From assembly GCA_963777755.1 (NCBI GenBank), contig CAVZSC010000035.1, positions 186,001-250,000 of the forward strand: DNA of 64,000 nt, read 5' to 3'. How positions within the stretch are numbered: position 1 is the first letter of the stretch; the number at the start of each line of letters is the position of its first letter. Position numbers and translations under genes: made by a program. Positions 8,694 through 16,858 of the stretch are shown piece by piece. Source of the DNA: DATFWC01 sp963777755 (lineage in GTDB: Bacteria; Pseudomonadota; Alphaproteobacteria; Rhizobiales; Xanthobacteraceae). The notes beneath the pieces are model-generated. The model searched no databases and was not told the DNA's origin. It saw only the letters and a program-made list of their open reading frames with translations.

Positions 8694-9521
8694 ATGCGGA
8701 TCCACATCTCCCACGCCACCCGTTATCGCTACGACAGCCCGCCGATCGGCGTGATCCAGACGCTCCGCCTCACGCCGCGCAACCATGACGGCCAGTTCGT
8801 CGTCACTTGGCGGATCGACATCTCGGAGGATTGCCGCCTCGACATGCACGAGGACGCGTTCGGCAATCTGGTCCATGCCTTCACCGCGGACGGGCCGTTC
8901 AGCGACCTCACCGTGACGGTCGACGGCGACGTGGATACCCAGGCGACCGACGGCATCGTCCGCGGCGCGGTCGAACGGTTTCCGCCGAGCCTCTATCTGC
9001 GCGAGACCGCGCTGACGAGGCCCGACGGCGCGATCGTCGATTTTGCCCGCGAGACCCGTGGCGCCGGGCCCACCGATGCGCTCGCTGTGCTGCACCGGTT
9101 GCTCAACCGCCTGCAGCAGGAGATCATCTTCGACACCGATCCGACCCACACCGGAACGACGGCGGCGGAAGCCTTCGCGCTGCGGCGCGGCGTATGCCAG
9201 GACCTCACCCACATCTTCATCGCCGCGGCCCGCAGCCTCGCCTTCCCGACCCGCTATGTCGGCGGCTATTTCCACCGCGCCGACGGCGTCACGCGCCAGG
9301 AGGCAGGCCACGCCTGGGCGGAGGTTTTCATCCCCGACCTCGGCTGGGTCGCGTTCGATCCCGCGAACGGGATATGCGCGACCGATGCCCATGTGCGGGT
9401 TGCCGTCGGGCTCGACTATCTCGGCGCCGCGCCGGTCCGCGGCACCCGCTATGGCGGCACCGGCGAGACCCTTGCGGTCGCAGTCCACGTCGAGCAGGCG
9501 GCCTGGCAGATGCAGAACTGA
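8694..9521 (+). CDS. Transglutaminase-like family protein
   Basis: A 275-residue protein with an N-terminal beta domain (residues 1-~85, starting MRIHISHATRYRYDSP) and a transglutaminase/protease-like core. The catalytic triad is visible: Cys in RRGVCQDLTH, His in EAGHAWAEVFIP and Asp in WVAFDPANG. These enzymes act on amide bonds, either cleaving or transferring. I chose the ATG at 8694 because it gives the conserved RIHISHxTxYxY start; the open frame upstream overlaps the alpha-E gene. Third gene of the Anbu locus; in this context it may cleave or exchange the amide product of the ATP-grasp protein. Confidence 0.92.
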   Translation: MRIHISHATRYRYDSPPIGVIQTLRLTPRNHDGQFVVTWRIDISEDCRLDMHEDAFGNLVHAFTADGPFSDLTVTVDGDVDTQATDGIVRGAVERFPPSLYLRETALTRPDGAIVDFARETRGAGPTDALAVLHRLLNRLQQEIIFDTDPTHTGTTAAEAFALRRGVCQDLTHIFIAAARSLAFPTRYVGGYFHRADGVTRQEAGHAWAEVFIPDLGWVAFDPANGICATDAHVRVAVGLDYLGAAPVRGTRYGGTGETLAVAVHVEQAAWQMQN

Positions 9522-9591
9522 TCCAGACCGGTTGTCCGGACCGCAGCGGGACCGCTATAACATCCGCCACCATGAGGAACGCCGAGTCGCC

Positions 9592-10335
9592 ATGACCTAT
9601 TGTTGCGGCATCCTGCTGCGCGACGGTCTCGTCATGGTCGCCGACACGCGGACCAATGCCGGCCTCGACAACATCTCCACTTTCCGCAAGCTGCACGTGT
9701 TCGAGGAACCCGGTCATAACGTGTTTGCGCTCGCGTCGTCGGGCAACCTGTCGCTCGCCCAGTCGGTCGTCAGCATCCTCAACGAGGGACTGGAGAACTC
9801 CGAGACCGGCCAGATCGAGACCTTGATGAATGCGCCGACCATGTTCCAGGCGGCGCAGCGCATCGGTCGCGTCATTCGTCACATCCGCCGCACGGAGGGG
9901 GCCGCGCTGGAGGAATCGGACGTGAATTTCGATGTCGGCTTCCTGTTTGGCGGGCAGATCAAGGGCGGCCCGATCCGGCTGTTCATGATCTATTCGGCCG
10001 GCAATTTCATCGAGTGCACGACGGACACGCCGTATTTGCAGATCGGCGAGCACAAGTACGGCAAGCCGATCCTCGATCGTGCCGTCCACTACGGCATCGA
10101 TCTCTACGACGCGCTCAAGATCGCGCTCCTGTCGATGGATTCCACCATACGCTCGAATCTCGGTGTGGGCATGCCGATCGATATCATGATGGCGCGCCGC
10201 GACGCCTGCCGGGCCGAGCTCAACTACCGGATCAATCCGGGCGAGCCCTACTTCCATGACCTGAGCGAGCGCTGGTCGGCGGCGCTGCGCGCCGCCCACA
10301 TGGCGATTCCCCGCCCGCCCTACGGCGGCGATTAG
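9592..10335 (+). CDS. Anbu proteasome-type peptidase
   Basis: A 247-residue homologue of Anbu, the bacterial N-terminal-nucleophile peptidase related to HslV and proteasome beta subunits. It starts MTYCCGILLRDGLVMVADTRTNAG; removal of Met1 would expose Thr2 as the nucleophile, and the ADTRTNAG segment matches the conserved Asp/Arg region. I used the ATG at 9592 since any longer start would hide Thr2. Anbu assembles into a cytoplasmic helical, open-ring particle; its natural substrates are unknown. It is the last gene of the ATP-grasp/alpha-E/transglutaminase locus, long suspected to form a tagging-and-degradation or peptide-recycling system. Confidence 0.93.
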   Translation: MTYCCGILLRDGLVMVADTRTNAGLDNISTFRKLHVFEEPGHNVFALASSGNLSLAQSVVSILNEGLENSETGQIETLMNAPTMFQAAQRIGRVIRHIRRTEGAALEESDVNFDVGFLFGGQIKGGPIRLFMIYSAGNFIECTTDTPYLQIGEHKYGKPILDRAVHYGIDLYDALKIALLSMDSTIRSNLGVGMPIDIMMARRDACRAELNYRINPGEPYFHDLSERWSAALRAAHMAIPRPPYGGD

Positions 10336-10496
10336 GCGGACGCACCGCCGTAAACCGTGCGTTAACCGACGGTCCCAAAAAAAGGCAGACGCCCGTCTTC
10401 TTCATGACGCGGCAAGCGTTTCACAATGAATGACCCCTATTTTCATACCGGCCCAGCTCAAAAGGCAGGGTGGGACGGGAGTTTGGGAGGAGCGGA

Positions 10497-12740
10497 ATGC
10501 GGCTCGCAGCGATGCGAACGCGCGCCATGTGGGATCGAGCCCGCGTCAGCGCCCTGGTTCCGGTGGGCCTGGTCGTGGCCGGAGCGATTCTGTGCCTGGT
10601 GATCGCGGTCGTCACCTCGGCCCGGCGCGCCGACGAGGTCGCGCTCGCGCATGACGAAGAGCTGTTCCTCAACGCCATCGCCGATCGCCGCGAGCGGGTG
10701 CTGAGCGAGCTGGAAAGCCTCGCCACCACCGATCAGGCGCAAGCCGACATCCTGGGTCCGGCCGCCGCCGAATGGATCGACCGCAACCTGGCCCTGGTGC
10801 TGCGGCGCCACTTCCAACACGATTATGTCTTCGTCGTCGATGGCGCCGACCGGCTCATCTATCCGGCCCCCGGCGGGCGCGCGCCGGGGCCGGCCTGGCT
10901 CGCCATGATCCGGCGGGATCTCGATCCGCTCATCGATTTCGTCCGCAGCCGCGCGCCGGATGCCGGCCTCGCGGCAGATCAGGTTCTCGCCCCCAATCGG
11001 ACGGTGCGGCGCGACCGCCGCGTGCACTCTTTCGCCGGGCGCCCGGCCATCCTTGCGGCGACCCTCGTTGCGTCGCCGGATCGGAGTTCCGCCGCACCGG
11101 CGGAGGCGGCACCACTTGCCCTGTCGGTGAAATTCATCGATGAGAGCGTTCTGGCGGAGATCGGCGCCCGCCTCGACCTGTCCAACCTGCACCGGGTCGA
11201 TTCCAACGCGCTCTCGCCGAGCGACCACATCTTCGCGCTCACCGACACGGCCGGCCGCACCACGGCGCGGTTCGCCTGGACCCCGAAGCTCCGCTCGTCG
11301 GAGATCGTCAAGAGCGTCGTCCCCTTCATCGTGGTCGCGCTCGGCGGGCTTGCCTTCTTCGCCGGTTTCGCGCTGCGCCACATGCGCCATGCGGCGGCGC
11401 GCATCTCGGCCGGCGAGGACCAGCTCAGGCATCTCGCCCTGCACGACGCGCTGTCGGGCCTGCCCAACCGAGCCTATTTCGGCGAGCGCCTGGAGCAGGT
11501 GATCGCCGACGTGAAGCGGGGCGGCTCGCCCGCCGCCGTCTACTGCATCGACCTCGATCATTTCAAGGACGTCAACGACACGCTCGGCCACCATCTCGGC
11601 GACGAGCTGATCGCCGCTGTCACCAAGCGGCTGCGCGGCGTCGTGCGCGGCGAGGCCCTGGTGGCGCGCCTGGGCGGCGACGAGTTCGCGATCATCACGC
11701 CGGGCGCAACCGACCACAACACGCTGATGGCGATCGCCGACCGCATCCTCGCCTCCGTATGCCACCCCTACTCGATCATGGGCCATACCATCGTGATCGG
11801 CGCGAGCGTCGGCATCGCGGTGGTGGACCACCCGTCGCTGACCGCCGCCGACGCCATGCGCTATGCCGATATGGCGCTCTACCGCGCCAAGAACGAGGGG
11901 CGCCGGCGCGCCTGCATCTACGACGCGCAGATGAACGCCGACATCGTCGAGCGCAAGCAGCTGGAGAGCGACCTGCGCCGGGCGATCGATACCAATTCCC
12001 TGGAGCTCGCCTATCAGCCTGTATTCAGCGCCGACGGGGAGCGCGTGGTCGGCGCCGAGGCGCTCGCCCGCTGGCGCCACCCCGAGCGCGGGGTCATTCC
12101 GCCGAGCGAGTTCATACCTGTAGCCGAGCAGAGCGGGCTGATCATCGAGCTCGGCGAATGGGCTCTGCGTCGCGCCTGCGTCGACGCGGCGGCGTGGAGC
12201 GTCTCGATCGCCGTCAACGTCTCGCCGCTGCAGTTTCGCCGGCCCGACTTCGTCGACGTGGTCCAGCGCATCCTCGCCGAGACCGGCTTCGACCCGACCC
12301 GCCTCGAGCTCGAGGTCACCGAGTCCACCCTGCTCGGCAATGTCGACGGCGCGGAAAGCGCGATGCATCGCCTCAAGGCGCTCGGCGTGCGTCTCGCGCT
12401 CGACGATTTCGGCACCGGCTATTCGAGCCTGCTCTACCTGCGCCGCTTCCCGTTCAACAAGCTCAAGATCGACCGCAGCTTCATCCGCAACATCGAGAGC
12501 GCGGCGGAAGCCGCCCCGATCGTGCATGCGATCGTCAGCCTGGGCCGCGGCCTCGGCATGAAGGTCACCGCTGAGGGCGTGGAGACGGCGGAGCAGCACC
12601 TGTTCCTGCGCGCCGCCGGCGTCCATTTCATGCAGGGCTACCGCTTCGGCAAGCCGGAGACGGCGGCCGCGGTCGAGGACCGCCTTGCCGAGCAGGCCGC
12701 CCGCGGCGCCAAGCCGGCGAAGGTCGCTCGCGCCGGGTAG
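10497..12740 (+). CDS. Membrane GGDEF-EAL cyclic-di-GMP protein
   Basis: A 747-residue inner-membrane protein. A transmembrane helix lies near residues 19-41, followed by a ~230-residue periplasmic sensor region, a second membrane helix near 275-297, a GGDEF domain with the intact motif GGDEF at 393-397, and an EAL domain with EAL at 521-523 and the metal residues DD at 636-637 in DDFGTGYSS. Both active sites look intact, so it could both make and break cyclic di-GMP. The ATG at 10497 follows GGGAGGAG with a 5-nt gap. It starts 161 bp after the Anbu gene on the same strand; a shared transcript is possible but not shown. Confidence 0.94.
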   Translation: MRLAAMRTRAMWDRARVSALVPVGLVVAGAILCLVIAVVTSARRADEVALAHDEELFLNAIADRRERVLSELESLATTDQAQADILGPAAAEWIDRNLALVLRRHFQHDYVFVVDGADRLIYPAPGGRAPGPAWLAMIRRDLDPLIDFVRSRAPDAGLAADQVLAPNRTVRRDRRVHSFAGRPAILAATLVASPDRSSAAPAEAAPLALSVKFIDESVLAEIGARLDLSNLHRVDSNALSPSDHIFALTDTAGRTTARFAWTPKLRSSEIVKSVVPFIVVALGGLAFFAGFALRHMRHAAARISAGEDQLRHLALHDALSGLPNRAYFGERLEQVIADVKRGGSPAAVYCIDLDHFKDVNDTLGHHLGDELIAAVTKRLRGVVRGEALVARLGGDEFAIITPGATDHNTLMAIADRILASVCHPYSIMGHTIVIGASVGIAVVDHPSLTAADAMRYADMALYRAKNEGRRRACIYDAQMNADIVERKQLESDLRRAIDTNSLELAYQPVFSADGERVVGAEALARWRHPERGVIPPSEFIPVAEQSGLIIELGEWALRRACVDAAAWSVSIAVNVSPLQFRRPDFVDVVQRILAETGFDPTRLELEVTESTLLGNVDGAESAMHRLKALGVRLALDDFGTGYSSLLYLRRFPFNKLKIDRSFIRNIESAAEAAPIVHAIVSLGRGLGMKVTAEGVETAEQHLFLRAAGVHFMQGYRFGKPETAAAVEDRLAEQAARGAKPAKVARAG

Positions 12741-13252
12741 ACGGCAAAGCCTGCGCCGGCGCGCCGCCTCGCGGGAAACTGCCAACAAGTTGGCGGCCGA
12801 CCTAGGAACAATATTCACGTTTCGCCGGCAAACCTGCGGACAATTGTCTTGAGGTCAGGAAGATGCCGCAGCAGCTGCTCTTGCGCGACCAGGTCAATGG
12901 ACAACCGGGTGACGATGAACTTGTCATGGAATGGCGGGACGGCGTTACGACCGAACTGTGGGCCAGCTCTTGCGCTACATGGGTTGGGTCGAAGCAAACA
13001 TGGACACGCCGAAGCCTGTGCGAGGGATATCGTTGCGAATGAAAGCGCATCCCGGATGTCCAACTCATCGAATATGAAATCTCTTTCAAACTCCGTTCGG
13101 TGTAGGCCTCGACTTACCGCTGGATCGCGCGCCTCCTCATCGGCTCTTGGTGAAGCCGCCGGGTCTTGCCGCAGGAACGCGCCTACCAATTCGATAGACT
13201 GGCTGATCGGGGCTGGCGAGGAGAGCAGCACAGCTTGCAATTAGTCGAAGGC
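12741..13252. other. 512-bp stretch with no convincing gene
   Basis: No recognised coding sequence. A 141-codon open frame on the minus strand (12815-13240) ends with a plausible globular-looking tail, but I recognise no family, its start has no ribosome site, and an equally long frame exists on the opposite strand. Base composition is visibly less GC-rich than the neighbours, suggesting a decayed gene or acquired DNA at the boundary of the small-gene patch that follows. Confidence 0.4.
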
Positions 13253-13552
13253 TCACTGCCACAAACCTATGTTCTTGATCGCGGTCGGCAGGGTTTTGGA
13301 CTTGTTCTTCTTGCAGTAGGCTGTGATCTTTGCGGAATTGCTTTGAAAGCGGTCATAGTTCAAGACGTTGCTATCGGCCGCCGCATTGTAATAACCGCTC
13401 ATCCAAAAGCGGACGAAATCCCGCACTTCCGGACCGTATCCCAGCCAGCGTCCACAACTGATCTGATTCATATCTACGCTGATCTGAGCCATACCTGGTT
13501 GCGAAGCGGCGAGCAGCAAAGTCGCTGCTACGAAAAAAACACTCCGTCTCAT
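13253..13552 (-). CDS. HdeA/HdeB-family periplasmic protein, copy 2
   Basis: A 99-residue exported protein. The signal peptide (MRRSVFFVAATLLLAASQPGMA) is followed by a short HdeA-type domain with two cysteines (SCGRWLGYG and TAYCKKN) that would form the family disulfide, and a WMSGYYN motif near the middle. HdeA proteins are acid-activated periplasmic chaperones; in rhizobia the family is expanded and mostly uncharacterised. GGAG lies 7 nt before the ATG at 13552. It follows a related gene by 25 bp, so the pair is probably cotranscribed. Confidence 0.82.
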   Translation of the reverse strand: MRRSVFFVAATLLLAASQPGMAQISVDMNQISCGRWLGYGPEVRDFVRFWMSGYYNAAADSNVLNYDRFQSNSAKITAYCKKNKSKTLPTAIKNIGLWQ

Positions 13553-13577
13553 GGCTTTGCTCCGTGGGTCCAGAATG

Positions 13578-13874
13578 TCACTGCGGGCCAATCAAGCTCT
13601 GCAAGGCAGTCATCACGCTTGCTTGCGGACGGAATTGGCACCACGATTTCAGGCTCTCGATATTCTTCTGGTGCGCAAGCACATCCACAAATCTCCTGCG
13701 GGTCTGATAGCTATACCAGCCGCTCATCCATGCCGAGAAGTCACGCGACATTGACGGCGACATTGCTAGATATTGGTCGCATGTAAGCGCGCTCATATCG
13801 ATGGTGACCTGCGCATTTGCAGTGACCGGAAGAAGCGAGATTGCAAATGCTGCACCAATCAATCGAAGCTTCAT
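13578..13874 (-). CDS. HdeA/HdeB-family periplasmic protein, copy 1
   Basis: A 98-residue exported protein with the signal peptide MKLRLIGAAFAISLLPVTANA and a mature domain starting QVTIDMSALTCDQYL. It has the same pattern as the downstream gene: an early Cys, a WMSGWYS motif, and a later Cys in LKSWCQF. It is the first gene of a two-gene unit. The pair is diverged, not a recent duplication. Predicted function is acid or envelope-stress protection in the periplasm, inferred from the family only. Confidence 0.82.
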   Translation of the reverse strand: MKLRLIGAAFAISLLPVTANAQVTIDMSALTCDQYLAMSPSMSRDFSAWMSGWYSYQTRRRFVDVLAHQKNIESLKSWCQFRPQASVMTALQSLIGPQ

Positions 13875-13980
13875 CTTGCTCGTCCCTTTAGCCGGGATTC
13901 CCCGGATGACTCCCGAACTGGAGCAAATATTGGCGCCTTTCCGGCCTTCCCGCAAGGCAGATACGAGGTGTGGACCGCCA

Positions 13981-14133
13981 TCAGCGCCTCGGCCAGCCCG
14001 AATGGCGTTTGACGGCCTGATCTCGAGGAAAAGGACTGTTGGGGCTCTGCTGTTGCTGCGCGGAGGCCGGAATGCTCGCCACCATCACGGCGGGGAGCGA
14101 TACCAGCATACCGAGCAAGACCTTTCTGATCAT
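13981..14133 (-). CDS. Small secreted peptide, 50 residues, unknown
   Basis: A short gene on the same strand as, and upstream of, the HdeA pair. It has a strong ribosome site (GGAGG, about 6 nt before the ATG at 14133) and a textbook signal peptide of ~25 residues beginning MIRKVLLGMLVSLPAVMVAS and ending PASA. The mature part would be only ~25 residues, starting with four Gln and ending in basic residues (WPRR). The leader is unlikely by chance; the short mature part could mean a true peptide or a gene truncated by an early stop or frameshift. No family recognised. Confidence 0.5.
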   Translation of the reverse strand: MIRKVLLGMLVSLPAVMVASIPASAQQQQSPNSPFPRDQAVKRHSGWPRR

Positions 14134-14203
14134 CGGCACCTCCAACCCGCCTCGGACGGGACATTAGCGGCGCAACTGATCGCCGGTACGACAGCCTGAC
14201 ATT

Positions 14204-14437
14204 TTATCTCGCATGCGATTGTCGCAGCCTATGAGGGAATCCCCCATTTCTGGTCAGGGATTTCCCTGAGCTCGCGCCTGTCGCCGCAAGGTCTGAAACG
14301 GGTCGATGCTGTGCAGCGCGAGCAGCTGCTCGCCCAGCTGCTCGCGCCTCTGCGGCTCCCAAGTAGAATTCGTCGAGGAACTCTCTGAGAAGCGGATCGA
14401 AGGGCGGGCCTTGCAGCGCGCGCTCAGCCACGATCAT
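14204..14437 (-). pseudogene. Truncated duplicate of the adjacent 140-residue gene
   Basis: The first ~30 codons repeat the N-terminal part of the gene at 14514-14936: both contain ALQG, then FDPLL and EFLDEFYLG, followed by AEARA. After that the similarity stops and the sequence becomes Ala/Arg-rich without resemblance. It is therefore a partial tandem copy, probably non-functional. The ATG at 14437 lacks a clear ribosome site. A stray translated product of ~77 residues cannot be excluded. Confidence 0.6.
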
Positions 14438-14513
14438 GCTCGCGGACGACCACAAGATCACCGATCCGACGATCCTGTCGCAGCTCGGGAAGTAACCGGA
14501 CGGTCTCGTCGCC

Positions 14514-14936
14514 TCATGGGCTCCGCAGCTCCGTTGCCGAAGCCTCGGCATCGCGCGGCCGGGACAGCGCATTGGCGCTGACAAAAATCTGGCGTCGCCG
14601 GAAAGCGAGAGGACTCTCCACGAGGAGAACGGCCTTGAGGCTTTCCAGCCCGCCGGCGAAGAATGGCCGTTCCAGAAACCGTTCCGGGCCATGCACCCAG
14701 TCCGGCACGGGCAACTTGAAGCGCAATGCCAGGTGCTCGGCGACAGCAGCGAGATACGCGTCTTTCACCGCGGAGAGCCGATCGGGAACACGAGAAATCG
14801 ACTGCGCTCTCGCCTCTGCGGTTCCCAGATAGAATTCATCGAGGAATTCTGTGAGAAGCGGATCGAACGCTTCACCTTGCAGCGCGCGCGCAGCCACATC
14901 GCACAACGACGCAGGGCGTTTGTCGGTCAAGGCCAT
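14514..14936 (-). CDS. Small conserved cytoplasmic protein, unknown function
   Basis: A 140-residue soluble protein without signal or membrane segment. Notable blocks are FDPLLTEFLDEFYLG near residues 24-38, a helix DAYLAAVAEHLALRF near 59-73, DWVHGPERFLERPFF near 79-93, and LLVESPLAFRRRQIFVSANALSR near 104-126. This layout resembles a group of small proteins found beside nucleotidyltransferase-like toxin-antitoxin genes, but no such partner is here and I do not assign a function. A truncated tandem copy lies just downstream. It is divergent from the GNAT gene. Confidence 0.65.
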   Translation of the reverse strand: MALTDKRPASLCDVAARALQGEAFDPLLTEFLDEFYLGTAEARAQSISRVPDRLSAVKDAYLAAVAEHLALRFKLPVPDWVHGPERFLERPFFAGGLESLKAVLLVESPLAFRRRQIFVSANALSRPRDAEASATELRSP

Positions 14937-15013
14937 GACTTCTGTCTCGCGTGAAACCTACTTTCTGTCCCATAAGCGAGTTTATCTTAACACACGCAGA
15001 CAGGTACCGAACC

Positions 15014-15838
15014 ATGCCGCCGCAGGATTTCATCGCCTGTCACCGGGACGCCCTCGAGCGCGACGAGGTGCGGCACAACGTGCTCCTGGCGATTCTCGAC
15101 CGGCTCGCCACCGGGCATCCCCCCGAACCGCGCTGGTGGAGCCTCGACGGTCCCGGTGCATGCGCCGTGCAGGTGCCGGGGTATCCGGTCGTGTTGGGCG
15201 ACGTGACCCAAGCGCAGTGTCACGCGCTGGCCGATACGACCCGCGATCTCGACTGTCCCGGCGTCGTCGGTCCCGAGCGGACGGCGCCATGGTTTGCCGA
15301 ACGGGCGGTCGAGCTCGGCATGACATTCCTCGACCCCGTCCCGCAGCAAATTCACGCGTTGCGCGCCCCGCCGCGCTATCCGGGTGCGCCGGGACACGCA
15401 CGGATCGTTGCGTCGTCCGACGCGGCGCTGTTTGCCGACTGGACGATCGCCTTCATGCGCGAGGCGGTCCCACACGATCCGTTGCCGAGCCGCGAGCGGG
15501 TCGAGCGCGCCGCCGGCGAAGGCCGTTATCAGTTCTGGATCGTCGACGGCGAGCCGGTCTCCATGGCGGGGATCCAACGCCGCACGCGTCATGCGGCGGC
15601 GATCGCCGGCGTTTATACGCCGCCGCCCTTGCGCGGGCGCGGCTATGCCGGATCGGTGACCGCGGCAGTCGTCGAGCGCATCTTCCAGGAAGGCCGGAGC
15701 GCCGCCTGCCTCTACACCGACCTGCGCAACCCCGCTTCCAACCGCTGCTACGCAAGAATTGGATTCACGCCGGTGTGCACATCCTGGCACTATCCGCGGG
15801 TCGTGTCGTCGACTACCGCGAGCGAGTGGCGGGGCTGA
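15014..15838 (+). CDS. GNAT family N-acetyltransferase
   Basis: A 274-residue protein with an N-terminal extension (LERDEVRHNVLLAIL near residues 14-28) and a C-terminal GNAT fold. The acetyl-CoA loop appears as PPPLRGRGYAGSVT, followed by ASNRCYARIGFTPV typical of the last GNAT motif. Substrate unknown. I prefer the ATG at 15014 because it gives the usual short lead before the LERDEV block; an upstream ATG at 14951 would add 21 residues. The 3' end overlaps the convergent Bug gene by 26 bp. Confidence 0.82.
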   Translation: MPPQDFIACHRDALERDEVRHNVLLAILDRLATGHPPEPRWWSLDGPGACAVQVPGYPVVLGDVTQAQCHALADTTRDLDCPGVVGPERTAPWFAERAVELGMTFLDPVPQQIHALRAPPRYPGAPGHARIVASSDAALFADWTIAFMREAVPHDPLPSRERVERAAGEGRYQFWIVDGEPVSMAGIQRRTRHAAAIAGVYTPPPLRGRGYAGSVTAAVVERIFQEGRSAACLYTDLRNPASNRCYARIGFTPVCTSWHYPRVVSSTTASEWRG

Positions 15839-16856
15839 GCACCTGCGAGTAGCGCTCGGCGATGTCGGGCGGGGTCGCGGCGATCAGCGCCACGACCTTG
15901 TCGATCGCCTCGCCCGGCACCGGGGTCATCTCCAGGCGGCTGCGCTCGGCGTCGGCCATGAACTCCTTGTCGTGCGCCAGCGCCGCGAACGCAGCGCGCA
16001 GCGCGGCCACCCGATCGGCCGGCACGCCAGGCGGCGCCACCACCGGCCGTGCCGCGGTCTTCTGGGTGAAATTGAGCTCCATGACCTTGCGGTCGACCTC
16101 GTTGTGGACGAAGTCGAGCGCCGACGGCAGGTCGGCAAGCTCCGGCTCCTTGTGCAGACCGACCTGCATCAGCACCCGCGCGAGCTTGTCGCGCAGCCAG
16201 TCGGGGCGCACCGCCTTCACGCTCGACCACGACCAGTCGGCGATGCCCTGCACCTCGCCGCGCTCGATCGCCAGCGCGATCAGCGCCGTGGTGTTGTAGC
16301 CGGTGACGATCTTGAATTTCGTGCCGATCAGCGCGTTGAGCAGCCGCGGCGTGGTCTCCGGATCGACCCCGGTGATGCCGCCGACGATCAGCTCCTTGTC
16401 GAACAGATCCTTGGTTGTCCTGTGCTCCGTCGTGTGCCACGCCAGCACCACGCCGACTTCGCTGTTGAGGCTGCCGAGGAAGTTGAGCTTGCCGAGCTCG
16501 AACCGCACCCCCGACGGGTTGATCAGCCGGATCAACATCATGCCGCGCTGCAGCAGCGCCAGCGTGGTGCCGTCGGCCGGGGCCTGGTTGTAGATGTAGT
16601 TCGCCGCCTGCAGGCTTCCCGCTCCCGGCATGTTCTGCACCACGAAGCTTGGGTTGCCGGGAATGTGCTTGCCCAGGTGGCGCGCCATCGCCCGCGCCTG
16701 CAGGTCGTAGCCGCCGCCCGCACCGGCGCCGACGATGACCGTGACCTGCTTGCCGGCGTAGAAATCGTGCACGGAGGAGGTTTCGCCGCGCGCCGGGAGC
16801 ACGCACGCGACCATGCCGAGCGCAACACATGCGGCGAGCATCCAACGCGCCGGCAT
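15813..16856 (-). CDS. Bug-like tripartite tricarboxylate receptor protein
   Basis: A 347-residue exported protein: signal peptide of ~24 residues, then HDFYAGKQVTVIVGAGAGGGYD, MARHLGKHIPGNP, and VVQNMPGAGSLQAANY. This is the variant Bug subgroup with a G-A-G-A-G-G-G-Y-D turn. It would bind a small organic acid in the periplasm. It overlaps the GNAT gene tail-to-tail and starts 2 bp after the stop of the isocitrate lyase-like gene, so the two are almost certainly cotranscribed; the enzyme may act on the bound ligand. No transporter membrane subunits are nearby. Confidence 0.87.
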   Translation of the reverse strand: MPARWMLAACVALGMVACVLPARGETSSVHDFYAGKQVTVIVGAGAGGGYDLQARAMARHLGKHIPGNPSFVVQNMPGAGSLQAANYIYNQAPADGTTLALLQRGMMLIRLINPSGVRFELGKLNFLGSLNSEVGVVLAWHTTEHRTTKDLFDKELIVGGITGVDPETTPRLLNALIGTKFKIVTGYNTTALIALAIERGEVQGIADWSWSSVKAVRPDWLRDKLARVLMQVGLHKEPELADLPSALDFVHNEVDRKVMELNFTQKTAARPVVAPPGVPADRVAALRAAFAALAHDKEFMADAERSRLEMTPVPGEAIDKVVALIAATPPDIAERYSQVLSPATRSR

Positions 16857-16858
16857 GC

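Noticed and set aside
10458..12818. 786-codon minus-strand frame opposite the GGDEF-EAL gene
   Set aside because: The plus strand codes an intact two-domain cyclic-di-GMP protein with both motifs; the reverse frame is a codon-bias artefact.
12815..13240. 141-codon minus-strand frame
   Set aside because: No recognised domain, no ribosome site, and a comparable frame on the other strand; not reported as a gene.
14436..14495. A 19-codon plus-strand frame starting MLADDHKITDPTILSQLGK
   Set aside because: It resembles the tail of a binding protein but has no ribosome site and lies antisense within the partial duplicate; chance cannot be excluded.
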